The notes under the pieces were generated by a model, which ran no database searches, was not told the DNA's origin, and saw nothing but the letters and a program-made list of their open reading frames with translations. Shown one piece after another: positions 25,556-33,267 of a DNA stretch of 64,000 bases. Positions within the stretch are counted from its first letter, which is position 1. Each line of letters starts with the position of its first letter. Position numbers and translations under genes: made by a program. This DNA comes from Deltaproteobacteria bacterium (lineage in GTDB: Bacteria; Desulfobacterota; Deferrisomatia; Deferrisomatales; JACRMM01), in the NCBI GenBank assembly GCA_016214985.1, contig JACRMM010000002.1, positions 1 through 64,000 on the forward strand, given 5' to 3'.

Positions 25556-26797
25556 TCATGGCGTCGAGCGGCCGGGATCGAGCAGTGCCTCCGCTGCGTC
25601 GGCGAACGCGTGCACCAGCTCGAGCCCGGGCCGAATGCCGAAGAGGTCCCAGACCGCGAGAGCGAAGATGTCGGGGAGGTATCTCCCCCACATCTTCACC
25701 GGGAGCCGGTCCACCTCCACCGTCGGGGAGATGGCGAGCATGAGCAGGTACTCGATCAGAAACGAGGCGTTGCTCGCGATTCGCCCCGAGTAGGGGACCG
25801 AGGCCCGCTGTTCGAGGATGCGCTGCTCGTGGATCGAGCGCCCGAACTCGGACTCGATCAGCTCTCCGCCGGTCGTCAGGATCACCTCGGCCCGAACCGT
25901 CCGGGCACCGCTCTCCACGTAGCCGGGGAACTCCCGGCGCAACTCCTCGGCGGCGAGCCCCCGCCGGGAAGCGTGCCCCCACTCGTGACTCCGGGCAGCA
26001 TCGATGATCTCCCCCGCGGACGGCAGCACCAGGTCGACCAGGAGGTTGACGTCGTTGTACCGGCCGCGGTGCTCCTCTCGCTCCACGCCTGCCGCGAGGG
26101 GGTGATCGGAGATGGCCCGCTCGATCCGCTCCAACTCGGGCCGGCTGCCCACGAACTTCGCCCCGATCACATCGTCGACGCGCAGATCTCTGGGCTCGAA
26201 CGTCGGCGCCTCGTCCCGAAACGCCCTCGAGACCACCTGCTCGGCTCTCGCGAAGTCGTCGAGCATGGCGTCGGGAGAAGACACCAGATACTCGAGCGGC
26301 ACTCCGGCCTCGGCCGCGCGTCCCGCCGCCAATGCCCGGGCCTCGGCTTGGATCCGGTCCGCCAGGCCGTCCGCAATGCGGCGCGAGGCCTTCTCCGCGA
26401 TGCGGCGCTCGCGCTTGACCCGTACCATCGCCCGCGGCGGTCCTTCCTCACAGGCCGCAATGACCAGATCCGCGGGCGTGCCGGGAAAGAACTCCTCGGG
26501 GTGTCGCCGGAACTGGCCGAGCAGGTCCCTCGCCCGGTCGTTGAGGTCTCCGTAGGCTGCAGCGAGCGCGGCCCGAAGATCGTCCTTCGACCGCAGGCGC
26601 CGCAGCCGAAGCGGCCCCGGGTACGTGCACGCCAAGATGTCGTAGACGAACCGCCGGATGGTCGGTGCCCAGATGACGCTCTCGTAGACAAACACCTGCG
26701 TCACGAACCGGCCGTCGCCCGATTCCAACCGACCGGCGAGCCAGCGCATGACCAACTGGAAGAGCCGATCGCGCTGGGTCACGCTCGTCAGGTACAT
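25556..26797 (-). CDS. conserved hypothetical protein with faint RelA/SpoT-like motifs
   Basis: 413 residues, no signal peptide; one hydrophobic stretch near residues 340-358 (FLIEYLLMLAISP). I do not recognise the family. The central part shows DDVIGAKF (208-215), HRGRYNDVNLLVDL (243-256), RAEVILTT (302-309) and SIHEQR (321-326), whose order recalls the DIIGxR, GYxxxH, vEvQIRT and HE elements of RelA/SpoT nucleotidyltransferase domains, but the resemblance is weak. The N-terminal ~190 residues are rich in charged helices. It is not obviously in an operon with neighbours; the small membrane gene upstream is 45 bases away. Confidence 0.6.
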   Translation of the reverse strand: MYLTSVTQRDRLFQLVMRWLAGRLESGDGRFVTQVFVYESVIWAPTIRRFVYDILACTYPGPLRLRRLRSKDDLRAALAAAYGDLNDRARDLLGQFRRHPEEFFPGTPADLVIAACEEGPPRAMVRVKRERRIAEKASRRIADGLADRIQAEARALAAGRAAEAGVPLEYLVSSPDAMLDDFARAEQVVSRAFRDEAPTFEPRDLRVDDVIGAKFVGSRPELERIERAISDHPLAAGVEREEHRGRYNDVNLLVDLVLPSAGEIIDAARSHEWGHASRRGLAAEELRREFPGYVESGARTVRAEVILTTGGELIESEFGRSIHEQRILEQRASVPYSGRIASNASFLIEYLLMLAISPTVEVDRLPVKMWGRYLPDIFALAVWDLFGIRPGLELVHAFADAAEALLDPGRSTP

Positions 26798-26842
26798 CCG
26801 GGCTCCTTTCCTCGCATCGGCCGCCCCCTGGGAAGATGCACC

Positions 26843-27133
26843 TCAGGGCCGGTTCACGACCAGGCCCACCACCTCAACCGCCAGCAGCAGCCAGCCGCCG
26901 GCCTGGATCACGACGCCGGCAACCCGGCCCGAGCGAAATCCCTTGGGTCCGCCCTCCCAGCCCAGGGCCTGGCCCACCTCCGCGCCCCACCAGATGAAGA
27001 TGAGCGGGCCGACCGCGAGGATCGAGGCCACGATGAAGCCGCCCGGCCCCCCGGAGGCGGCCGAGGCCGCGACGTAGAAGCCGGCCAGCAGGAGGCCGAG
27101 CATTCGGGACAACGGTCTGCGCGTCACGAGCAC
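26843..27133 (-). CDS. small integral membrane protein
   Basis: 96 residues with three predicted membrane segments: MLGLLLAGFYVAASAAS, GGFIVASILAVGPLIFIWW and VAGVVIQAGGWLLLAVEVVGLVV. I do not recognise a family. The start taken is a GTG at 27131-27133, after a weak AGGCACG; an ATG at residue 11 is an alternative that would shorten the positively charged N-terminus. It is followed 45 bases later by the 413-residue hypothetical gene on the same strand and preceded by the ICMT-like membrane protein. Confidence 0.6.
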   Translation of the reverse strand: MLVTRRPLSRMLGLLLAGFYVAASAASGGPGGFIVASILAVGPLIFIWWGAEVGQALGWEGGPKGFRSGRVAGVVIQAGGWLLLAVEVVGLVVNRP

Positions 27134-27248
27134 CGTGCCTCGCTTCCTGGGCCCCGACGCGACCGCGTGCCGTCAGCGGCCGGTCGTGGGGGCGCGTTGG
27201 GGGATTCATTCGTCACAGACCGGGCGGGGAGGTCCGAGGACGACGCAA

Positions 27249-27902
27249 TCAGCAAAACCACCAGCGGCCGCGGGCCCACGCCGCATACTCTGGGAAGCTG
27301 CGCGCCAGCTTCGTCTCTTCGACTCGGCTGCGCCAACATTGGGCGAGGACGAACGCGGTGAGCAGCGCGACGTTGACCACGGAGAAGCGCCACGCGCAGA
27401 CGCCGGCGGCGGCCAGGAGCTCACCCAGGTAGACGGGGTGGCGCACCCACCGATACGGCCCGCCCGTGACCATGGTGCGCGCCTCCGCCGTGATGCTGAA
27501 CGCCCGACGCAGGGTCCACACGCCCCAGACCGTGAGCGACGTGGCCGCTGTCAACCACCAGAACACGGCCAGGAGGCGTTGGGGGTTCGCCGCGGCAAAG
27601 GGGTGAGGCGGGGTGGCGAGCAGAGCGAAGGGGATCAGCGCTCCGACCACGGGTAGCGCGACCTCGCGCCACCCGCGCGAGCGCTCGACCGGCTCGAGCC
27701 GCGCGAGGTACGCTCCGGCCAGAACGACGTAGACCAGCGTCTCCACCCCCCACAACGGCTTGAGGGAAAACTCTCGGTACTGGCGCACGCGCACGACCGC
27801 AAAGGCGGCGAACAGCCCCGCCCCACCGAAGCGGATGAGGCGATGCAGCCATCGCTCAGGGACGAGGTGGGCAAACCAGGCCAGGGGATCAAAGGTCAGC
27901 AC
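27249..27902 (-). CDS. isoprenylcysteine carboxyl methyltransferase-like membrane protein
   Basis: 217 residues with about five membrane segments. The C-terminal catalytic motif TGGPYRWVRHPVYLGELL followed by RSRVEETKLARSFPEYAAW is diagnostic of the ICMT/phospholipid-methyltransferase (PEMT) family, which uses SAM at the membrane face. In bacteria the substrate is usually unknown and may be a lipid. I chose the GTG beginning VLTFDPLAWF because GGGAGAGGA lies 9 bases ahead; a GTG nine codons upstream is possible. It ends 116 bases before the small membrane gene on the same strand. Confidence 0.8.
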   Translation of the reverse strand: MLTFDPLAWFAHLVPERWLHRLIRFGGAGLFAAFAVVRVRQYREFSLKPLWGVETLVYVVLAGAYLARLEPVERSRGWREVALPVVGALIPFALLATPPHPFAAANPQRLLAVFWWLTAATSLTVWGVWTLRRAFSITAEARTMVTGGPYRWVRHPVYLGELLAAAGVCAWRFSVVNVALLTAFVLAQCWRSRVEETKLARSFPEYAAWARGRWWFC

Positions 27903-27998
27903 CGCGTGTCGTCCTCTCCCCCGGGGCACCGCGGCGTACCGTCACGCGGGGCGGCCGCCGCCCCGGCGCCTATGAAGAAACTCCCGTCCTGTCAGAGC

Positions 27999-28137
27999 GG
28001 TCGGATGCCCCGCCACTCCACGGGACGATCCTTCGGCATCTGAGGCGTCTTGCGACTGCACGAATGGGCCGACGCCGACGCGCCGTCTCAGGCCACGTGC
28101 AAAAACTGCATCCCGCTCCGCTCTGGGGCATCCGACC
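27999..28137. repeat. perfect 13-bp inverted repeat in an intergenic region
   Basis: GGTCGGATGCCCC at 27999-28011 and its exact reverse complement at 28125-28137 flank 113 bases without a plausible gene. It lies in the leader of the ICMT-like gene and downstream of the 2-hydroxyacid dehydrogenase. Function unknown; it could be a recombination remnant or a long-range RNA stem. Confidence 0.5.
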
Positions 28138-28179
28138 ACTCCCGTTTCATCCTGCGGGGTGACCGAAGGTCATGGGCAC

Positions 28180-29124
28180 TCAGTAGCCGCGCTCGAAGTC
28201 GATCCGACCCTCGAGTGGCTCGCCGCTGACAAAGTGCCGGTAGTTTCTCACGAAGACCTCGACCACGTCCTCTGGAAAGCTTCGGGCGGCGTCGTGGGGG
28301 GTCACGACGAGGTTGGGCACGTCCCAGAGAGGCGAAGCCTCGGACAGCGGCTCCTCGGCGAACACGTCCAGCACCGCGGCCCCGAGGCGACCCTGGCGGA
28401 GCGCTTCGGCCAGCGCGCGCTCATCGACCGCGGTCCCGCGGCCGACGTTGAAAAAGAGGGCGCCGGGGTGACAGCGGCCGAGGGTCACTTCGTCGAACAG
28501 GTGTCGCGTCTCAGGCGTCGACGGCAGCGCGCTGACGATGACGTCGGCCTCAGGGAGCATTGCGGCGAGAGCCTGGACCGGCTCGACCCGGTCGAACCCG
28601 GCGACGGACCGACCACTGCGGCTGACGCCCCACACGCGCATGCCGAAGTGGCCGCCCGTGGCGGCCACGTGGCAGCCGATCGATCCCGTGCCCACGACGA
28701 GGAGGGTCCGGCCACCGAGCCCGCGGTAGGGGACGTGGTTCCAGACGCGCCGGCGCTGTTGTTCTCGGTAGAGCGGGAGGTGACGCGTGAGGCTCAACAG
28801 GTGCGCGAAGACGTACTCGCTGGCGAGTGGACCGAAGGGGCCCCGCACGTTCGTGAGGCAGTAATCGCGCCGCGCGCCGGCGGCCACGAGCGGCTCCACG
28901 CCGGCGTAGGTCGCTTGGAGCCACGCGAGGCGTCGAGCGCGGGGCAGGAGCGCGGCGGCCCGGCTCGGCTCCGCCAGCCAGAGATCCGCTCCGGCGGCCA
29001 GCTGGAGCGCCTGTGTCAGCGAGTCCGCGGCGGCCACCGTGAGCCCCGGAAGTTCGGCGTCGGCCAACAGCGCCCGGTACCGTGCGTCGTCATCGGTGAA
29101 GAGGAACACGGTGTGGCCGCTCAC
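28180..29124 (-). CDS. D-2-hydroxyacid dehydrogenase family protein
   Basis: 314 residues. The NAD-binding motif is LLVVGTGSIGCHVA, with catalytic Arg in FFNVGRGTAVDE, Glu in LDVFAEEPL and His in VVTPHDAAR. It differs from the 5.7-kb dehydrogenase and is closer to the GhrA/hydroxypyruvate-glyoxylate reductase-like branch that has RxxWxxxxY between the domains (RRRVWNHVPYRGL). The GTG start overlaps the stop of the upstream small membrane gene (GTGA, 29121-29124). The coupled permease upstream suggests use of an imported or excreted small metabolite, but the substrate is not determinable. Confidence 0.85.
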   Translation of the reverse strand: MSGHTVFLFTDDDARYRALLADAELPGLTVAAADSLTQALQLAAGADLWLAEPSRAAALLPRARRLAWLQATYAGVEPLVAAGARRDYCLTNVRGPFGPLASEYVFAHLLSLTRHLPLYREQQRRRVWNHVPYRGLGGRTLLVVGTGSIGCHVAATGGHFGMRVWGVSRSGRSVAGFDRVEPVQALAAMLPEADVIVSALPSTPETRHLFDEVTLGRCHPGALFFNVGRGTAVDERALAEALRQGRLGAAVLDVFAEEPLSEASPLWDVPNLVVTPHDAARSFPEDVVEVFVRNYRHFVSGEPLEGRIDFERGY

Positions 29125-29387
29125 CCTGACCCCTTGCCGCGCCTGCCGCGGTCCAACCACCGGGCGGCGAACCACAGCGTGAGCACGAAGACCGCCGGAA
29201 GGCTCAGCGTCCACACGACGGCTGCGGCCCAGAGGACCCAACTGTCGCGGTCCAGCCGAGACGCGTACCGGCGCATCGGCGCGAAGGCCGCGACGACGGA
29301 AACGACGACGAAGGCACGGGCGGCCCAGCGCCCGAGGTCCCGACCGGCAGGTCGCGCTGCCCCCGGGAGCTTCGGAGAACCCGTCAT
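29121..29387 (-). CDS. small membrane protein between permease and dehydrogenase
   Basis: 88 residues with two hydrophobic segments, AARAFVVVSVVAAFAPM and VLWAAAVVWTLSLPAVFVLTLWFAA (trimmed here), and a basic C-terminal tail. I do not recognise the family. The ATG overlaps the permease stop (ATGA, 29384-29387) and its own stop overlaps the next GTG, so it is translated in tandem with both neighbours. That placement favours a real gene, perhaps an accessory subunit of the permease. Confidence 0.6.
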   Translation of the reverse strand: MTGSPKLPGAARPAGRDLGRWAARAFVVVSVVAAFAPMRRYASRLDRDSWVLWAAAVVWTLSLPAVFVLTLWFAARWLDRGRRGKGSG

Positions 29388-30661
29388 CGCCGGAAGATCC
29401 CGTGCTCGAGCGCCAGCGCCGCCAACACCCCGACTACGAAACCGTTGCCCAGCAGCGGCCGGAGCAGCACAGGCATCGCGTCGAGTGTCGCCGGAGGGAG
29501 AAGGGAGAAGACCGAACCCAGGAGGACCGAAAACCCGATCACCAGCCCGCCGTCGAACGAGAACGGAGCCTCGGTCGCGAAGGCGACGAGCAGGCCGGTC
29601 GCGATCTGGGCGCCCAGGATGTAGAGGAGCACGCCGCCGACCACGACGGGGGGCACGGCCCCGACCCAGCCGATGGCCGCCGGTGAGACGGAGAGAACAA
29701 ACAAGGCGAGCGCGGTCGGGAGTAAGGTGAACCGCGACGCGCAGCGGGTCGACGCCAGGACGCCGGGGCTCAGGGAGTAGTCCACGGGCCCGACCACGCC
29801 GAGCAGCCCCGAGAGCGCGTTGGCCAGGCCGGTCACGGCGATCCCCCGGGAGATTCGCCGGGCAGGATCGGGGAGCCGGAGCAGCGCGGTCACGGACTGG
29901 ATCGACCCGAAGTCGTTGACGGCCAGGGCCAGGAAGCAGACCAGGAAGGAGAAGAGCACCGCCGGGTGGGGTTCGAGGGTCCCCGTGAGGTGGTGGAGGA
30001 AGCCGGCGACCAGGGGCTCTCGGGTCGACGCGCCCCCGGCCTCCAGACCAGGAAATAGGAGGGCGTAGGCCACGCTTCCGACGGCCGTCGACCAGACGAT
30101 CAGGGTCGAGCGCCACACGCCGGCCAAGACCCTGTGGGCCGTAAAGGTCGCCGCCACCAACCCGAGGGTGAAGTACAGGCGCGACACGGGCGAGGGCGCC
30201 GGACCGGCAGCGACCAGACGGACGATCGTGGGGGCGAGCGTGAAGGCGATCAGGAGGAGCACAACAGCCACGATCCGGGGGGTGAACAACCGCTGCACGT
30301 GGCCGAAGAGGCCGGTCAGGCTCAGGAGGGTGAGTACCGCGCCTCCCCAGAACACGGAGGCGTAGACCGTGTCCAGGGCAAACCCCTGGCTCGCGGTGAC
30401 GCCGATCAGGAGGACGGTCGCGGGCCCCAGGAGCAAGGGCAGGCGGTGGCCCCACAGGACCTGGACGAGCAGCGCAACGGCCGCGACGAAGAACAACTTC
30501 TGCAGGTACACGACCTGGTCCGCAGGCTCGGTGAAGTGCAGCACTGCGAGGACCTTGCCAATGATGACGATGGTGGGCACCGAGAGGGCCAGCCACTGGG
30601 CGGCGAACAGAAGCGTCTCCCCTGGCGGAGGCCAATCGTCCACACCGTACTTGAACTCCAT
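29384..30661 (-). CDS. nucleobase:cation symporter-2 family permease (uracil/xanthine type)
   Basis: 425 residues, around 12-14 membrane segments. ALAVNDFGSIQSVTALLR and the PVDYSLSPGVLASTRCASRFTL region correspond to the substrate-binding and signature parts of NCS2 carriers (UraA/UapA fold). It would import a purine, pyrimidine or similar compound with H+ or Na+ across the inner membrane. The usual QH motif of TM1 is not evident, and a Gly/Asp-rich TM10 is modified, so the substrate may not be a classical nucleobase. GGAGGTCCTGCG precedes the ATG. It heads a coupled three-gene operon. Confidence 0.8.
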   Translation of the reverse strand: MEFKYGVDDWPPPGETLLFAAQWLALSVPTIVIIGKVLAVLHFTEPADQVVYLQKLFFVAAVALLVQVLWGHRLPLLLGPATVLLIGVTASQGFALDTVYASVFWGGAVLTLLSLTGLFGHVQRLFTPRIVAVVLLLIAFTLAPTIVRLVAAGPAPSPVSRLYFTLGLVAATFTAHRVLAGVWRSTLIVWSTAVGSVAYALLFPGLEAGGASTREPLVAGFLHHLTGTLEPHPAVLFSFLVCFLALAVNDFGSIQSVTALLRLPDPARRISRGIAVTGLANALSGLLGVVGPVDYSLSPGVLASTRCASRFTLLPTALALFVLSVSPAAIGWVGAVPPVVVGGVLLYILGAQIATGLLVAFATEAPFSFDGGLVIGFSVLLGSVFSLLPPATLDAMPVLLRPLLGNGFVVGVLAALALEHGIFRR

Positions 30662-30843
30662 CGCAGGACCTCCGCCCGCCGCTCCTCGGCCCGCCCGGCC
30701 CGGGCCCCGCGGACTCTACCACAGCCTGCTGCAGAGGTCAGCGGGTGCGCACGCCCTCGCGGCAACGCGTCGGTGGGAGGATTGGAGTCCCTTGCGGTAC
30801 CGCGCCTCGGCATGGGGCGCGCCTCTTCCTGCGAGGCTTCGGC

Positions 30844-30987
30844 CTACGGGAGTTCCCGCGCCAACCGGGCTCCCATCTCGAAGGCGCCCCGGCAATCGGC
30901 CGGAAAAACCTCCGCGCGCCTTCTCGCCTTCGCCTCGGGGTCAAAGCAGGGCGCATGGAACTGCCCAAGCTCTTGCCACAGCTTCAA
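30844..30987 (-). CDS. short Cys-containing ORF, fragment or small protein with an in-frame TGA just upstream
   Basis: From a TTG at 30985-30987, with GAGG 7 bases ahead, the frame encodes 47 residues starting with KLWQELGQF, then HAPCFDPEAKARR, EVFPADCRGAFEMGARLA and a TAG stop. Composition looks coding, not random. The same frame continues upstream through a TGA (30997-30999) into GALRAINFICAGC back to another TGA at 31081-31083, where the lower-GC patch begins. It may be a small protein, the truncated end of a larger gene, or a selenoprotein fragment. I do not recognise the family. The remaining 30662-30843 holds nothing I can identify. Confidence 0.35.
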   Translation of the reverse strand: MKLWQELGQFHAPCFDPEAKARRRAEVFPADCRGAFEMGARLARELP

Positions 30988-31086
30988 CGGGACGCCTCAG
31001 CAGCCGGCGCAAATGAAGTTGATGGCGCGAAGCGCGCCATCACTGTCTATCTCCAGTCTGCTGGACGCTCGACCCGTTACTCAGAT

Positions 31087-31117
31087 CCCCTCTTGACTCT
31101 TCGCCTAAAGAGAGGGG
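31087..31117 (+). terminator. stem-loop with short T-run next to the thioesterase gene
   Basis: CCCCTCT (31087-31093) pairs with AGAGGGG (31111-31117), and a short inner CTT/AAG pair may extend it; TTTGTT follows on the plus strand. It lies 4 bases past the thioesterase stop, which is transcribed the other way, so as a terminator it would be imperfectly oriented; it may work in both directions. Confidence 0.4.
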
Positions 31118-31121
31118 TTTG

Positions 31122-31550
31122 TTATGTGATCTTAGCCTTGGCCTTCTCTTTCATCTTACGGTCAAACTTGTCTTTATTGATCACGAATCGTTCGTGCTTA
31201 CCTTTCGTAATGAGGTCGGTGCCATCGTGGGCCTCCACATCAAACACCAAACGTCGGCCATCGACCTCCACAAGCTTGACCTTTGCAGTAACTTCTAGCC
31301 CTAGTGGCGTTGCTGCAAGATGGCTTACGTCGATATGAGTGCCCACGGTCTGCTCTTCTGGCCAGTCAAGGTGGGGATTCAGTGCCTGGATGCATGTCCA
31401 TTCGATGAAGCCTACCATGTATCCAGTGGCGAAGACGTTTGGCATTGCTTGAAATTCAACTGATTCTGGGTACAGAGCCGGAACTGACTTTGATTCACTT
31501 ATGCTTAACGTAAAGCTGTGTTCAATGCCAGGCTGCAGCGTCGCCTTCAT
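31122..31550 (-). CDS. FlK-like hotdog thioesterase (lower-GC, probably acquired)
   Basis: 142 residues. MPNVFATGYMVGFIEWTC and QTVGTHIDVSHLAATPLG match fluoroacetyl-CoA-thioesterase-like hotdog proteins, which have a conserved Thr, Glu and His (here EWTC, GTHIDVSH). The C-terminus GKHERFVI is also typical. It would hydrolyse an acyl-CoA in the cytoplasm. Codon use is clearly AT-richer than every other gene in the window (many AAA, GTT, TCT, ATT), pointing to recent transfer. The ATG at 31548-31550 has AGGGA upstream. No partner genes are adjacent. Confidence 0.8.
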   Translation of the reverse strand: MKATLQPGIEHSFTLSISESKSVPALYPESVEFQAMPNVFATGYMVGFIEWTCIQALNPHLDWPEEQTVGTHIDVSHLAATPLGLEVTAKVKLVEVDGRRLVFDVEAHDGTDLITKGKHERFVINKDKFDRKMKEKAKAKIT

Positions 31551-32025
31551 GTTGTTCCCTCTCGCACGCAACGATCTTAGACAGCAGTCCAACTAAATTG
31601 AACCAAGGGGATTTGGGCAGCCCTATTCATAAGCCAACTAGGCCAGCCCTCTGCCTAAACGATTATCCCCGACGTCGGCCAAATCCGCTACGCAGTTCAG
31701 CTGAGCGCAGTTGATTGATTGACGGGCGGATTCGCCACCAAGCCCAGCACAGCCGGCTACCTCCCGATCTGGCCCTTCCGGCTTGAAAACTCCCACGATC
31801 TCTTGGCCCGAAGGCGCCGCAAGGCCGACCGGTCGGATCTCCTCCAGCCGGACGACCTCGCGCGTCGCGCTCCCTCGGGCATCCCCCACGGCTCATCTCC
31901 GGCTTCCCCGCCTTATAGTCCAACCCGGCCCGCCCGATCAAGCAAGGCAACGCCGGGGGGACCCACTGACGAGTCGCAACGAACCCGGTGAGTGCGCGGC
32001 CCCTTCGTGCTATCCTCCCGACCCC
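31551..32025. other. intergenic region between the thioesterase and ampG
   Basis: 475 bases. The first ~150 bases share the lower GC of the thioesterase gene; the rest returns to the high-GC background. Minus-strand frames exist but have no supported domain or ribosome site. A TATCCT hexamer at 32011-32016, ten bases before the ampG ATG, could be a -10 element for a leaderless message. No transposase or attC core that passes the consensus is seen. Confidence 0.4.
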
Positions 32026-33264
32026 ATGAAGATGAAGACTCTCGCCGCGTTCACCAGCCCCCGCATCGCCTGGGTCCTGCTGCTTGGGTTCTCGTCGGGG
32101 ATCCCCCTAGCCCTGACAGGCACGACCCTGCAGGCGTGGATGCAGTCCGAGGGCGTGGACCTTCGGATGATCGGCGCCTTCTCGCTCGTGGGCCTGCCCT
32201 ACACCGTCAAGTACCTGTGGGCGCCGCTCATGGACCGGTTCGTCCCCCCCTTCCTCGGCCGGCGGCGCGGGTGGATGCTCGTATCGCAGGTCGGGCTCGC
32301 CCTCGCGGTCTCGGCACTGGGCTTCTCCGACCCAAAGGAGGCCACCACGGCCGTGGCGTGGCTCGCGCTGGCGGTCGCCTTCTGCAGCGCGAGCCAGGAC
32401 ATCGTGGTCGACGCCTACCGTACCGACGTCCTCGAGCCGGCCGAGCTGGGCCCCGGCGCGAGCGCCTACATCCTGGGCTACCGCGTGGCCATGCTCACCT
32501 CGGGCGCCGTGGCGCTCATCCTCGCCGACCACCTGTCGTGGCGGGTCGTCTACCTGCTCATGGCCGCGAGCCTCTCGGTCGGGGTGGTCGCGAGCCTCTT
32601 CGCCCCAGAGCCGGCCGACAAGGCCACACCGCCGGCCGACCTGCGCGAGGCGGTGGTCGACCCCTTCGTGGAGTTCTTCCGCCGCCCCGGAGCGATGGGC
32701 CTGCTCGCATTCCTGATCCTCTACAAGCTCGACGTGGTCCTCGCCAATGCGCTGACGACCCCGTTCCTGCTGGAGCTCGGGTTCACGAAGACCGACATCG
32801 GCGCCGTGACCAAGGGGGCCGGAATGATCGCCACGATCGTGGGGGCGTTCATCGGGGGCGGGTTTGTGGCGAAATGGGGGATGAAGCGGTCGCTCTGGGT
32901 CTTCGGCGTGCTGCAGGCCGTCTCGGGGCTTTCGTTCACGCTGCTCGCCCACCTGGGACACCACTATCCCATGATGGTCGTCGCCATCGGTGTCGAGAAC
33001 CTGTGCAGCGGCATGGGCACGGCCGCCTACGCGGCGTTTCTCATGAGCCTGTGCGACAAACGCTTCTCGGCCACCCAGTATGCGCTCCTGACGAGCCTGA
33101 TGGCGCTCACCCGCGTGGTGGTCGGCGCCCCGACCGGGTTCCTCGTCGAGGCGGTGGGGTGGCAGATGTACTTCCTGCTGAGCACCCTCGCCGGCGCGCC
33201 CGCCCTGGTGCTGCTCCTCGCCAACCCCCGCTGGATCCGGCCCGACGCTGAGGAAGCCGGCTGA
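32026..33264 (+). CDS. ampG: AmpG-type MFS muropeptide permease
   Basis: 412 residues with 12 membrane segments in the major facilitator fold. SSGIPLALTGTTLQAWM, YLWAPLMDRF, GRRRGWMLVSQ and ASQDIVVDAYRTDVL are strong AmpG signatures. AmpG imports GlcNAc-anhydroMurNAc peptides released during wall turnover. The ATG at 32026 has no Shine-Dalgarno; a TATCCT sits about ten bases ahead, hinting at a leaderless transcript. Its stop is 3 bases from that of convergent mltA, whose product makes the AmpG substrate. Confidence 0.9.
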   Translation: MKMKTLAAFTSPRIAWVLLLGFSSGIPLALTGTTLQAWMQSEGVDLRMIGAFSLVGLPYTVKYLWAPLMDRFVPPFLGRRRGWMLVSQVGLALAVSALGFSDPKEATTAVAWLALAVAFCSASQDIVVDAYRTDVLEPAELGPGASAYILGYRVAMLTSGAVALILADHLSWRVVYLLMAASLSVGVVASLFAPEPADKATPPADLREAVVDPFVEFFRRPGAMGLLAFLILYKLDVVLANALTTPFLLELGFTKTDIGAVTKGAGMIATIVGAFIGGGFVAKWGMKRSLWVFGVLQAVSGLSFTLLAHLGHHYPMMVVAIGVENLCSGMGTAAYAAFLMSLCDKRFSATQYALLTSLMALTRVVVGAPTGFLVEAVGWQMYFLLSTLAGAPALVLLLANPRWIRPDAEEAG

Positions 33265-33267
33265 CCC

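Noticed and set aside
28159-29730. A plus-strand frame of about 520 codons.
   Set aside because: It is antisense to the hydroxyacid dehydrogenase and permease, which carry clear family motifs.
31103-31659. Two GCCTAAA strings flanking the low-GC patch, considered as integron attC cores.
   Set aside because: Neither fits the RYYYAAC/GTTRRRY core, and no paired inner boxes or integrase gene are seen.
31638-31889. A minus-strand open frame of 83 codons upstream of ampG.
   Set aside because: No ribosome site or domain and it spans the boundary between two base compositions.
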